Source of the DNA: Bacteroidales bacterium
Lineage (GTDB): Bacteria; Bacteroidota; Bacteroidia; Bacteroidales; F082
DNA: 37,436 bases
Direction of reading: 5' to 3'
Assembly (NCBI GenBank): GCA_017394865.1
Contig: JAFPWT010000005.1
Location: 1 to 37,436 of the forward strand
In this document: positions 21,702-30,608 of the stretch, in pieces
How positions within the stretch are numbered: the stretch's first letter is position 1
Layout: each line of letters starts with the position of its first letter
The notes under the pieces: model-generated
Seen by the model: the letters and a program-made list of their open reading frames with translations, nothing else
Told to the model about the DNA's origin: nothing
The model's database searches: none
Program-made: the position numbers and the translations under genes

Positions 21702-22973
21702 ATGGACAAATCTGATTGTTGTTACCAGTCCTATCTGGCCATCCTGAAAGAAGAACTCGTGCCCGCCATGGGCTGTACCGAACCCATATGCCTGGCTTAC
21801 GCCGCCGCCAAGGCGCGCGAGGTGCTGGGCTCCCTGCCGAAAAGGGTCGAGATCAAGGCCAGCGGCAACATCATCAAGAACGTGAAAAGCGTCATCGTGC
21901 CCAACACCAAGGGCATGAAGGGACTGAAAGCTTCCGTGGCGGCGGGCATCGTGGCCGGCAACCCCGACAAGGCTTTGGAAGTCATCGCTGAGGTCACCCC
22001 GGAACAAAAAAAGGAGATCTCCCAGTTCCTCGAGGACACCTTGATGACCATCGTGCCGTTGAATGTCATCGCCCAGCTGGACGTCACCGTCACGCTGTAT
22101 GACGGCAACCAATCCGCAAGCGTGCGTATTGCAGGACACCATACCAACATCGTGAAGATCGAGAAGAATGAGCAAGTGCTGTTCGACTCGGGTTATGAAG
22201 CCGATGCCAACGCCAAGCTCACCGACCGCAGTTGCCTTTGCATGAAGAAGATCTACGATTTCGCCAACACGGTTGACATCGAGGAACTGAGACCCATCAT
22301 CGGTCCGCAGATCGAGTGCAACAAAGCCATCGCCATGGAAGGTCTCAGGAACGACTGGGGCGCCAACATCGGAAGCACCATCTTGAGTTTCGGCGACGAC
22401 ATCCGCATCAAGGCCAGAGCCTGGGCGGCGGCAGGCAGCGACGCCCGCATGAGTGGCTGCGAGATGCCCGTAATCATCAACTCAGGCAGCGGCAACCAGG
22501 GCATGACCGTGAGTCTGCCCATCCTCGCCTATGCTGAGGAATACCACATCGACGAGGAGCGCACCATCCGTGCCATCGCCCTTTCGAATTTGGTGGCCAT
22601 CCACCAGAAGACCGGCATCGGCCGTCTGTCCGCCTATTGTGGTGCCGTGAGCGCCGGCTGCGCTTCGGGATGCGGCATCGCCTATCTCATGGGAGAGCCT
22701 CTTGACGTCATCAGCCACACCCTGGAGAACGCCCTCGGCATCGCCGCCGGCATCGTGTGCGACGGCGCGAAGCCTTCGTGCGCCGGCAAAATCGCCGTCT
22801 CCGTAGAGTCAGGCATCCTCGGCTACGAGATGGCCAAGAAAGGCAATGAGCTCCTCGGTGGCGACGGCATCGTCGGCAACGACGTGGAAGAGACCATCGA
22901 CCACATCGGTCGCCTCGGTCGCTTCGGCATGAAGGAGACCGACGTGGAAATCCTAAAGATCATGGTGGAATAA
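21702..22973 (+). CDS. CyuA/YhaM-type L-cysteine desulfidase (serine dehydratase alpha-like)
   Basis: The 423-residue protein belongs to the UPF0597/CyuA (YhaM) family, related to iron-sulphur serine dehydratase alpha chains. Cluster-binding cysteines are recognisable: Cys25 in MGCTEPICLAYA, and the SAGCASGCGIAYL and VCDGAKPSCAGK segments. The GSGNQGMTVSLPI glycine-rich loop is also present. The E. coli homologue degrades cysteine to pyruvate, ammonia and sulphide. It starts 7 bp after the TPR gene and ends 9 bp before tatC, so it is likely part of the same transcript. Confidence 0.88.
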   Translation: MDKSDCCYQSYLAILKEELVPAMGCTEPICLAYAAAKAREVLGSLPKRVEIKASGNIIKNVKSVIVPNTKGMKGLKASVAAGIVAGNPDKALEVIAEVTPEQKKEISQFLEDTLMTIVPLNVIAQLDVTVTLYDGNQSASVRIAGHHTNIVKIEKNEQVLFDSGYEADANAKLTDRSCLCMKKIYDFANTVDIEELRPIIGPQIECNKAIAMEGLRNDWGANIGSTILSFGDDIRIKARAWAAAGSDARMSGCEMPVIINSGSGNQGMTVSLPILAYAEEYHIDEERTIRAIALSNLVAIHQKTGIGRLSAYCGAVSAGCASGCGIAYLMGEPLDVISHTLENALGIAAGIVCDGAKPSCAGKIAVSVESGILGYEMAKKGNELLGGDGIVGNDVEETIDHIGRLGRFGMKETDVEILKIMVE

Positions 22974-22982
22974 ATCACCTTC

Positions 22983-23798
22983 ATGAGCGAAGACCGGCAC
23001 ACCGACCCCAACTCTTTATCTTTCGGCGAACATCTGGAAGAGTTGCGAAGGATGCTGTTCCGTATCATCGCGGTGGTATTGGCATTTGCCATCGTGTTTT
23101 TCTGCTTCAAAGAGTGGACCTTCAAGATGCTCATGGCCCCCAGCCAGTGGGACTTCGTGACCTATCGCCTCATCGAGCGGTTCCTGCACTGGATCGGCTC
23201 AGACTTCACCTTCAGCGAATACCATGTCAACCTCATCGCCACGGAGCTGTCCAGCCAGTTCATGACCCACGTCACGGCAGCACTCTATCTGGGATTATTG
23301 GTTGCCTCACCCTATATCCTATTCGAGCTGTTCCGCTTCATCACCCCCGCCCTTTACGACAACGAGCGCAAATACTCCGGCAAGCTCATCATCATCGTAT
23401 ACATCCTCTTCGTCGTAGGCGTGCTAATGTCATACTTCATCCTCTTCCCTATTTCCTTCAGGTTTTTAGGCACCTACAGCGTATCTGACATGGTGGAGAG
23501 CAACATCACGCTGAGTTCCTACATCAGCACCTTCACCACCTTGACGCTCATCATGGGTGCGGTGTTCCAGCTGCCGATCATCGCCTTCTTCCTCGGCAAA
23601 GTCGGCATACTGGAGTCCGCCTTCATGAAACGTTATCGCAAACACGCCCTTGTCATCATCATGGTGGTGGCAGCCATCATCACCCCACCCGACCTGATGA
23701 CACTCATCCTGGTCACCATCCCGCTGTACCTGCTTTATGAGGTCAGCATCGTTGTGCTGAAGCGGATGGAGAAACGAGAAAAAAGAAAGAAGAAATAA
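22983..23798 (+). CDS. tatC: Twin-arginine translocase subunit TatC
   Basis: The 271-residue membrane protein has the TatC hallmark FGEHLEELRRMLFRI at 14-28, six transmembrane segments and the ITPPDLMTLILVTIPLYLLYE region at the end. TatC binds twin-arginine signal peptides and with TatA/B exports folded proteins. No tatA or tatB gene was recognised in the window. The tail is strongly basic (MEKREKRKKK). It ends 3 bp before the convergent CotH gene. Confidence 0.95.
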   Translation: MSEDRHTDPNSLSFGEHLEELRRMLFRIIAVVLAFAIVFFCFKEWTFKMLMAPSQWDFVTYRLIERFLHWIGSDFTFSEYHVNLIATELSSQFMTHVTAALYLGLLVASPYILFELFRFITPALYDNERKYSGKLIIIVYILFVVGVLMSYFILFPISFRFLGTYSVSDMVESNITLSSYISTFTTLTLIMGAVFQLPIIAFFLGKVGILESAFMKRYRKHALVIIMVVAAIITPPDLMTLILVTIPLYLLYEVSIVVLKRMEKREKRKKK

Positions 23799-23801
23799 GC
23801 T

Positions 23802-25289
23802 TTATTCTATGATGACACGTTCCGCGCAGTGGGTCCCATGCTGCTGGACGAGAATCGTGTAGATCCCACTACGGAGATGCTGCGTTGGGATGGCAAGCGC
23901 TTGTGCCGTGCTGGTGGATGAATGCACCAGCCGTCCCGTCATGTCGTAGATGCGGACGACCGACTCTCCAGCTTCAGCAAAACGGATGTTGATCCTATCC
24001 TTGGCGGGATTCGGGAAGACCTCCATGAACGAAGTGCTTGAGGTCTCATCATTGCTCCAGGTGCCACAGGCCGCGTTGATCTCTGCATCGAGATAGGCGA
24101 AACGGGCATCCAGCCAGTCGCTCATATAGTCGAGTTGATTCGTGTCCACCGTGAATTCAGGCCATGCCTCGTGCTCACTGTCGTAGGCGCCAGACTCCAC
24201 CAAGAACATGTATTCCTCGTTGACAAGATCCATGATATGCTCTGTATTCAGCACCGTTTCCCTCAAGGCGTTATAGCGGTCACGCGTTTTGTTGGCAAAG
24301 CCATTATCGCTGCAGTCGTCCAAAAGTCGGTTATATAATCCGTTGCTCATGAGCCCTTCAGCGTTGACGCCAGGCTGGCCGTCCGTACCCAAACCCCAGA
24401 TGGCATCGAGGTCCCAAGGCGCATAGAAGAAAGTACTGGTCTTTTTATAGCGTGCCACAAAGAGGTTGCGACCCATGTTGTCCATGGCCTTCAACACGTT
24501 GATGAAGAGGAAATAATCCACAGCGTTGTCGACATCGAACATCGTGCTGTATTGTGAATAGAACGCATTGTCAGTGGCATTCATCACGAAATTGGTGAAG
24601 TTGTAAAGCGAGCTCCAGTCATAGATGGTATCGCTTTCATTCGGATACACCCACTCGTAGTTATTCCATGTGTCCAAGGTATTGTCATAAGGCGCCAAGC
24701 TGTCGAACGTCGGGGCTCCGTAGCCATTGCCTTTGACGAGCAGCCCACGGATGTTGCCGTTGTATTTCCTCAAGCCTAGCTGTTTGCGGTCCATGCGTTC
24801 GGTGAGCGCATACACCCCTACGTAGATCTCGTTGAGATACAGATCGACATATTCCATCCTGATGCCCGGCAAGGCTGTCGGCTCGTTTTCGAGATACGGG
24901 AGCTGGTACATCTCCATCCACAACTCGTTGGCCACTTTGTCGCGCAGACGCAACGGCTGTGCCCACATGGCTTCAAGGTTCCAGTCATCGTCGGAGCGCA
25001 TCCCCAAGAAGGAGGTGTCGGCCATCGACATGCCGGTCTCGTCGAACCAAAGCTCCACGCGGTAAGACTTCTTTTCATATTGCTGCGACGATGTCCCCCT
25101 GATCTTGAATCCGGCGTGCATCACGATGACGGTGCCGTTATGATCGTCGACGGTGATGGTGCCGTGTACCGCAGGGGTATTCACAATAGGGCCATCCGTC
25201 ACGATAGTCACCGTAGGCAGTGAGGACTGGGCGGTGACGTAACCGACCAAACCCAACAACAATACTATAAACGATAATACTTTTTTCAT
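23802..25289 (-). CDS. T9SS-secreted CotH kinase-family protein
   Basis: The 495-residue protein has a Sec signal peptide (about 20 residues) and a CotH domain (about 50-400). CotH signatures are seen: FKIRGTSSQQYEKKSYRVEL, DDDWNLEAMWAQPLRLRDKVANEL, NEIYVGVYALTERMDRK, and the metal/catalytic region MDNMGRNLFVARY followed by YAPWDLDAIWG. The last 75 residues form a Por-type sorting domain (EVFPNPAKDRINIRF, VVRIYDMTGRLV, LRSGIYTILV), which directs type IX secretion to the surface. CotH proteins are atypical protein kinases in spores; surface roles in Bacteroidetes are open. It follows relA by 3 bp on the same strand. Confidence 0.9.
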   Translation of the reverse strand: MKKVLSFIVLLLGLVGYVTAQSSLPTVTIVTDGPIVNTPAVHGTITVDDHNGTVIVMHAGFKIRGTSSQQYEKKSYRVELWFDETGMSMADTSFLGMRSDDDWNLEAMWAQPLRLRDKVANELWMEMYQLPYLENEPTALPGIRMEYVDLYLNEIYVGVYALTERMDRKQLGLRKYNGNIRGLLVKGNGYGAPTFDSLAPYDNTLDTWNNYEWVYPNESDTIYDWSSLYNFTNFVMNATDNAFYSQYSTMFDVDNAVDYFLFINVLKAMDNMGRNLFVARYKKTSTFFYAPWDLDAIWGLGTDGQPGVNAEGLMSNGLYNRLLDDCSDNGFANKTRDRYNALRETVLNTEHIMDLVNEEYMFLVESGAYDSEHEAWPEFTVDTNQLDYMSDWLDARFAYLDAEINAACGTWSNDETSSTSFMEVFPNPAKDRINIRFAEAGESVVRIYDMTGRLVHSSTSTAQALAIPTQHLRSGIYTILVQQHGTHCAERVIIE

Positions 25290-25292
25290 TTT

Positions 25293-27491
25293 TCATTCAT
25301 CTATACGAACCACGTCAGTAATCCCTTCGATGGCTCGAATACGTTCCATTAATTGTTCCAAAGATTCAATATCGGGGATCTGAAGGGTGATTCTACCTTC
25401 AAAAAGCCCCATTTTATCTGTGTTAAACAGTGCGTTTTTCATGTCGACCTGCATATCCTCGGAGATGACCTTGGTGATTTTTCCGAGGAGGCCTTGCTTG
25501 TTGTCGCCATTAATCCTGATGGTGGCCTGCGATACGCCGTTCTCGATGCCGTTCCATCTCACTTTGATGATGCGGTAACCATAACGGTCCATCAGGCTCT
25601 TGGCATTGGGGCAGTTCACCCGGTGTATGGTGATGTTGCCCTCGTTGGTCACGAAACCGAACACCTTGTCGCCAGGGATTGGGTTACAGCATTTGGCCAA
25701 CTTGTAGTTCACATTCTTGATATCCTCACCGATGGACAGGCTCTCTTCCTCGAAACTCTCTTTCTTAATTGTCTCTACCTGCTCCACAGGTTTTTCAGAA
25801 CGATCCCCCTTCTGCTCCGTCTCGGCAGCGAGGAAGTGTTTGATATCGGCCAGGTTGATTTGCTCAGTGGCGATCTTATGGTACAGCTGAAGTGAATTCT
25901 CCGTCTTGAAAGCTTTCACAAGGAGTTCGATGACATCTTCCGTGGTGGGGATCTTCCAGTTTTTCAGCCTCCTGTGCAACATGCCTTTGCCCAGCTCCGA
26001 CTCTTTCAGTTCCTGTTCCTTCAGGAAACGACGTATCTTATTCCTTGATTTCTCGGTTGCCACCCAGTTGAGCCAATCGGCGTTGGGTGATTGCTTTTTA
26101 TTGGTGATGATCTCCACACGGTCACCGTTGGTGAGCACATGGCGGATGGGCACCACACGACCGTTGATCTTAGCGCCATTGCATGTCTCGCCCACCCGAG
26201 TATGAATCTCGTAGGCGAAATCGAGCACGGTGGAGCCTTTAGGCAATTGTTTTAGATCGCCTTCTGGCGTGAAGATGAAGATCTTATCTGACTGGAAATT
26301 CTTTCTATAGGAAGTCTCCAGCGACACCAGCTCAGGATTTTCAAGCACTTGCCTGACGTTGACCAGCCAGTCTTCCGAGCTCTGTTTGTCACCTTTATAA
26401 AGATAGTGCGCTGCTTGACCTGTTTCGGCAATTTCATCCATTCGGGTGGTACGGATCTGGACTTCGAAGAAAACTTGCTCGTCAAACTTCACAGTAGCGT
26501 GAAGTGATTCGTAGCCCGATGCTTTGGGCTTGGTGATCCAGTCGCGCATGCGTTCCGGCACCGGTTCGTAAAAATTGGTGATGTCGGCATAAACACACCA
26601 GCAATAGCTTATCTCATCTTTGGGCGCGCAATCGATGATGACTCGTGCAGCCAAGAGGTCGTAAACCTTTTCGAAGGGCACGTTCTGCGCTTTCATCTTG
26701 GCATAAATGGATGGGATGGACTTGACGCGCCATTTAATCTGATAGGTAAACTTGTATTTCCCTTTCTTGATTTCCGAATCCAGGCGGTTTCTGATGGGCG
26801 TCAGGAAGCGCTCCGCGATATGCCTGCGGCTTTCCTCGGTGGCTTCGATTTTCGACTTGATTTCATGAAACACCTCAGGATTCTCATAAAGCATCAGCTG
26901 TTCTTCGAGTTCCGCCTTGATCTTATACAAACCCAAGCGGTGCACGATGGGAATATAGATGTATTTGATTTCGTGGAAATACTTTCCCAGACGATCGGCA
27001 TCGACATCCTGCTGATTGCGCACATCGTACACACGATGTGCCACCTTTAGCAGGACCGTACGCATATCATCCACAAGCGAAAGGAATAGGTCGCGAAAGT
27101 TGTCGGAGTTATAGGCCACCTTTTCAGTATGCAGCGCTGAAATCTTGTCGAAGCCTTCCAAGAGGACTGCTATGGGCTTTCCAAATAGCGCCTCTATCTC
27201 ATGGATGTCGACATTCTCCTTGTAGGTGATGCCATGAAGAAACGAAGCGACAACTGATCTATAGCCCAAACCCACTTCCAGTACAGCGATGCGAGCCAAC
27301 TCGATCAAGTGAAACATGTAGGCCTTGCCTGAAACCATATACTTGCCGTCATACTTCTCCAAGCTATAGTGATAGGCGTCATCAACGGCCTTAAGCTTCT
27401 GAGGATCATACACCTGCTGACGGATGTCGGCAAGCATTGCCTCATAAGCTTTTTGGATTTGTTCCCGCTCTTCAATGCTATAAGTGGACAT
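25293..27491 (-). CDS. relA: RelA/SpoT-family (p)ppGpp synthetase with degenerate hydrolase domain
   Basis: The 732-residue protein has all RSH parts. An N-terminal HD region lies at about 50-160. The synthetase domain is at about 230-370 (IPSIYAKMKAQNVPFEKVYDL, KASGYESLHATV, FFEVQIRT, ETGQAAHY). A TGS domain follows at about 400-460 (IFIFTPEGDLKQLPKGSTVLDFAYEIHT). A conserved Cys region (CCNPIPGDKVFGFV) and a C-terminal ACT domain complete the chain. In the HD domain the His-Asp pair is His86-Gly87 and the later LADR is VAHR, so hydrolysis should be lost while synthesis motifs are intact. This fits a RelA-type synthetase; a separate SpoT would be expected elsewhere. Heptamer repeats precede the ATG. 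Confidence 0.92.
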   Translation of the reverse strand: MSTYSIEEREQIQKAYEAMLADIRQQVYDPQKLKAVDDAYHYSLEKYDGKYMVSGKAYMFHLIELARIAVLEVGLGYRSVVASFLHGITYKENVDIHEIEALFGKPIAVLLEGFDKISALHTEKVAYNSDNFRDLFLSLVDDMRTVLLKVAHRVYDVRNQQDVDADRLGKYFHEIKYIYIPIVHRLGLYKIKAELEEQLMLYENPEVFHEIKSKIEATEESRRHIAERFLTPIRNRLDSEIKKGKYKFTYQIKWRVKSIPSIYAKMKAQNVPFEKVYDLLAARVIIDCAPKDEISYCWCVYADITNFYEPVPERMRDWITKPKASGYESLHATVKFDEQVFFEVQIRTTRMDEIAETGQAAHYLYKGDKQSSEDWLVNVRQVLENPELVSLETSYRKNFQSDKIFIFTPEGDLKQLPKGSTVLDFAYEIHTRVGETCNGAKINGRVVPIRHVLTNGDRVEIITNKKQSPNADWLNWVATEKSRNKIRRFLKEQELKESELGKGMLHRRLKNWKIPTTEDVIELLVKAFKTENSLQLYHKIATEQINLADIKHFLAAETEQKGDRSEKPVEQVETIKKESFEEESLSIGEDIKNVNYKLAKCCNPIPGDKVFGFVTNEGNITIHRVNCPNAKSLMDRYGYRIIKVRWNGIENGVSQATIRINGDNKQGLLGKITKVISEDMQVDMKNALFNTDKMGLFEGRITLQIPDIESLEQLMERIRAIEGITDVVRIDE

Positions 27492-27495
27492 AGTA

Positions 27496-27523
27496 ATTCT
27501 CCATTTTACGTTTTACGTTCTCC
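27496..27523. repeat. Heptamer repeats upstream of relA
   Basis: Plus-strand units ATTCTCC, ATTTTAC, GTTTTAC, GTTCTCC are contiguous and of the same type as those at 14795-14814. They lie between relA (start 27491) and the end of clpS (27534), within a 42 bp gap. Confidence 0.65.
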
Positions 27524-27533
27524 TTTTTTCCAC

Positions 27534-27815
27534 TTACTGGATGCTGACATAGAGATGGTGATCCAACATGGCATCATAATAAGGCTTGAGTTCCTTGAAA
27601 GTGCCATGTTTGATGGCGCATTTTCCCTTATAATGTGTGATCCATGCACAGGTCTCAGCCTGTTCGTAGGTATGTTCGCAAACCTCAACGAGGGTCTCTA
27701 TCACGTATTCGAATGTATTGTGGTCGTCGTTGTGAAGTATCAGGCTTTTCTCTTCCTCCACCAGTTCTTCCGTCATCACATCGACTTCTTCCTGTTCCTT
27801 GATCATTCCAGTCAA
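27534..27815 (-). CDS. clpS: ClpS, ATP-dependent Clp protease adaptor
   Basis: The 93-residue protein carries the ClpS core: ILHNDDHNTFEYVIETLVEVC (first strand and helix with the DDxNT motif that gates substrate binding) and QAETCAWITHYKGKCAIKHG, then LKPYYDAML. ClpS brings N-end-rule substrates to ClpAP. It could start at the first ATG (27815) or at the fourth codon; the N-terminal acidic extension (EQEEVDVMTEELVEEE) is disordered-looking. It is transcribed divergently from the flippase gene, towards relA. Confidence 0.9.
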   Translation of the reverse strand: MTGMIKEQEEVDVMTEELVEEEKSLILHNDDHNTFEYVIETLVEVCEHTYEQAETCAWITHYKGKCAIKHGTFKELKPYYDAMLDHHLYVSIQ

Positions 27816-27850
27816 TATTTAGCGGGTAAAGATACAACTATTTTTTATTT

Positions 27851-27883
27851 TTGGTCGCTTTTTTTGGATTTTTCCTACCTTTG
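27851..27883 (+). promoter_or_regulatory. Promoter of the polysaccharide cluster (flippase gene)
   Basis: TACCTTTG at 27876-27883 is a good -7. A TTG at 27851-27853 lies 22 bases upstream, slightly longer than usual. ATG 27903 follows 19 bases after the -7. Confidence 0.5.
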
Positions 27884-27902
27884 CAGGTCAAACCTCGTCG
27901 AG

Positions 27903-29390
27903 ATGCAGAATCGATTCATCAAGAATATCATCTTCCTGCTTTTCCTCAACTTGCTGGTGAAGCCGTTCTGGATTCTCGGCATCGACCGCGAGGTGCAGAA
28001 CCTGCTCGGCGACATGTCCTATGGCACCTACCAGGCCATCTTCAACTTCTCTTACCTTTTTTATATTCTGCTCGACCTCGGCATCACCAACTTCAACAGC
28101 CGCAGCGTCGCCCAAGATCCCCAGAATCTCTCGAAGCACTTTGGCGGACTCACCGAGATCAAGCTGCTTTTAGGGCTGTTCTACGCTGTCGTCGTTTTCG
28201 TGGTCGGCTTTATATGCGGCTACAACGAGGGACTGAAGCTCAAGCTGTTGTGTTGGTGTGGGCTCAACCAAGTACTGCTGTCGTTCATCCTCTTCCTCAG
28301 GTCGAACATCCAAGGCCTGCTGCTGTTCAAGCACGACAGCATCCTCTCCGTCACTGATCGCGTGTTGTCCATCGCCATCATGTGCCTCGTGCTATGGAGT
28401 GGCTGGTTTCCGAGAGAGAAATTCAATGCCATTTGGTATTTGCAAGCCCAGACCGTGGCCTACGTCTGTACTCTCGTTTTCGCTTTGGTCATTGTTCTGC
28501 GGCATGTGGAGAAACTTAGTTTCAGATTCAATTTCCAGTTTTTCAAGGAGATCCTACGTCAAAGCCTGCCCTTTGCCTTGCTTGTGCTGTTGATGAGCGT
28601 CTACAGCCGCATTGAGCCTGTGCTACTTGAGCGTCTTTTGGACGACCAGGGCGAACAGGCCGGCTACTACAGCCGCGCCTACCGCCTCTTCGATGCTGGC
28701 AACAACATCTCCAACCTGTTTGCCATCATGCTGCTGCCCATGTTCACCGCCACCTTGAAGAACAAGACGGAACTTAACAATCTGGTCAAGACATCGTTCA
28801 ATGTCATGGTGGCCATGACCGGTATCGTCCTCGTCATGTGCGTCTTCTATAGCGAGGAGATCATGCGGCTGATGTATAGCCAAGAAGGAAGCGAGCTTAT
28901 AACCGACTACAACTTGCGCATCGGGTCGTACGCCAAAGTCTTCCCCATCCTGATGGGCAGTTTCTTCTGCCTCTCCACCACTTACGTCTTTGGCACGCTC
29001 CTCACCGCCAACGGCAACCTCAAGCAACTCAACATCGTGGCTGCTGCTGGCGTGATCATCAACATCTTGCTGAACCTCATCGTCATCCCTCAGTTCCAGT
29101 CGGTGGGCGCCGCATGCACTAGCCTATGCGTCCAAACAGTCACCGCTTTTGCACAGTTCCTCTTGTGCGAAAAAATCTTTAAGCTGAAGCTAGGTGGACG
29201 TTATTGGATCCATATGGTCCTATTCATGGTAGGCGTTGTGCTTTGCACTTGGCTCACCAAGATGTTGAATATGAATTGGCTACTATCCTTCGCCATCGGC
29301 TTTGCTGTCAATGTAGGCTTGATCTTCGCCACGCGGATGCTCAGTCTGAAAGAGCTCGTCACTCTCGTGGTTCCGACCGAAAAAAAATGA
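27903..29390 (+). CDS. Wzx-like polysaccharide flippase (MATE/MOP superfamily)
   Basis: Starting at ATG 27903 (MQNRFIKNIIFLLFLNLLV) the protein has 495 residues; the frame is open far upstream, but that part is antisense to relA and clpS. It has 12-14 membrane segments and the features of the polysaccharide biosynthesis/Wzx family: an N-terminal segment with LGDMSYGTYQAIFNFSYLF, then LDLGITNFNSRSVAQDP, RIEPVLLERLLDDQGEQAGYYS in the middle, and LIVIPQFQSVGAACTSL near the end. It would flip lipid-linked glycans across the inner membrane. It heads a four-gene cluster with two Wzz-like genes and a ligase/polymerase. Confidence 0.88.
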   Translation: MQNRFIKNIIFLLFLNLLVKPFWILGIDREVQNLLGDMSYGTYQAIFNFSYLFYILLDLGITNFNSRSVAQDPQNLSKHFGGLTEIKLLLGLFYAVVVFVVGFICGYNEGLKLKLLCWCGLNQVLLSFILFLRSNIQGLLLFKHDSILSVTDRVLSIAIMCLVLWSGWFPREKFNAIWYLQAQTVAYVCTLVFALVIVLRHVEKLSFRFNFQFFKEILRQSLPFALLVLLMSVYSRIEPVLLERLLDDQGEQAGYYSRAYRLFDAGNNISNLFAIMLLPMFTATLKNKTELNNLVKTSFNVMVAMTGIVLVMCVFYSEEIMRLMYSQEGSELITDYNLRIGSYAKVFPILMGSFFCLSTTYVFGTLLTANGNLKQLNIVAAAGVIINILLNLIVIPQFQSVGAACTSLCVQTVTAFAQFLLCEKIFKLKLGGRYWIHMVLFMVGVVLCTWLTKMLNMNWLLSFAIGFAVNVGLIFATRMLSLKELVTLVVPTEKK

Positions 29391-29406
29391 CCATACACGA
29401 TTTTTT

Positions 29407-29436
29407 TTGGTAGTTCAGGTTTTTTTCCTAATTTTG
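29407..29436 (+). promoter_or_regulatory. Promoter before the first Wzz-like gene
   Basis: TTG at 29407-29409, 19 bases, then TAATTTTG at 29429-29436. It lies in the 74 bp gap after the flippase gene and would allow the Wzz/ligase genes to be expressed separately. The leader would be about 25 nt. Confidence 0.6.
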
Positions 29437-29464
29437 TCAACTTATTCGAAAACTCATCAACACT

Positions 29465-30517
29465 ATGGATGAAAAACAAAGAGATGCTTTCAATTCAAAA
29501 AGTCTGTGCAGACTGTTGGTTGAGTATTGGAAAAGCGTCCTTATCATATTGATTGCCGTCGCTTTATTGGCGGTTTTTTTCAGTTCTCCGCTTTTCATCA
29601 CGCCGTTGTATAAGTCGACGGCCGTACTCTATCCCACTTCGAGCAATTCCATCTCAAAAGTGCTCATCAGCACCACCTACCAGTCGGAAAAAGACATTTT
29701 GGAATTCGGAGAGAACGAACAGACCGAGCAGATGCTTCAGGTGCTCAACTCAAACCGTATCCGCGACAAGGTGATCGCAAAATACAACCTCATGGAGCAT
29801 TACGGCATCAAGCCCAACTCCAGATATCCCTATACGCGGCTCAACAAGCTTTACGACAGCCGTATCCGGTTCCGCAGGACTGAATACAATGCCGTCAAGA
29901 TCACGGTCCTCGACTCAGATCCAGCTTTGGCCGCCGAGATTGCCAATGACATTGCAGAGCTCTTCGACAGCACGATGAACACCATGCAAAAGGAAGTCGC
30001 CGTAAGGGCATTCCAGCTGGTGGAAACCGAGTACAACAGCCTTTGCAATGAGATGGCCGTCCTCGAGGACTCGCTCAACACACTTCGTTCATTAGGTGTG
30101 TTCGACTATGAATCGCAAGTTGAGATGCTCAGCCAGCAACTGGCCGTGGAAGTGGGAAGAGGCAATGACAAGGGTGTGAAAAAAATCCAAGAATACCTTG
30201 ATGTGCTCGCCAAATATGGAGGTGCTTCCTATGCCATCAATGAACGGTTGGAGCACGACAGGCTTCAGCTCTCGTTGGTGAAGGCAAAATATGAAGAAGC
30301 CAAGGTCGATGCCACCGAAGATATCCCGCATAAGTTCTTAGTGACCTCCGCCTTCCAAGCCGAGCACAAGACCTACCCCATCCGCTGGATCATCGTCACC
30401 ATCACTGTCGTGGCCACACTCATCTTAATCCTTATGGTTCTGGCACTGATGGAACGATATGGCGGCTTTTTTCGGGGAAAGGCCTCCGGCGCCGAAGAAA
30501 AGACCCAGGAAACCTAA
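29465..30517 (+). CDS. Wzz-like chain length determinant protein 1
   Basis: The 350-residue protein has the Wzz topology: an N-terminal membrane segment (about 22-42), a periplasmic alpha-helical domain, and a second membrane segment near the C-terminus (about 308-330). Just before the second segment stands the family's Pro-rich joint (EHKTYPIRWIIV). Between the two there is ENEQTEQMLQVLNS, also present in the next gene. There is no tyrosine-kinase domain, so it is Wzz-type rather than Wzc-type. It would set polysaccharide length together with the polymerase. Confidence 0.82.
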   Translation: MDEKQRDAFNSKSLCRLLVEYWKSVLIILIAVALLAVFFSSPLFITPLYKSTAVLYPTSSNSISKVLISTTYQSEKDILEFGENEQTEQMLQVLNSNRIRDKVIAKYNLMEHYGIKPNSRYPYTRLNKLYDSRIRFRRTEYNAVKITVLDSDPALAAEIANDIAELFDSTMNTMQKEVAVRAFQLVETEYNSLCNEMAVLEDSLNTLRSLGVFDYESQVEMLSQQLAVEVGRGNDKGVKKIQEYLDVLAKYGGASYAINERLEHDRLQLSLVKAKYEEAKVDATEDIPHKFLVTSAFQAEHKTYPIRWIIVTITVVATLILILMVLALMERYGGFFRGKASGAEEKTQET

Positions 30518-30608
30518 AGTGAAGACTGAAATCCAAGAAACAACAGAAACTTCAGAAACTCCAATAACACCTACAACACCTACAACATCGATAATAAACA
30601 ACAACGCC

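Noticed and set aside
27369-27902. Upstream extension of the flippase reading frame
   Set aside because: This stretch is antisense to relA and clpS and precedes the TACCTTTG promoter element. The protein features start at ATG 27903.
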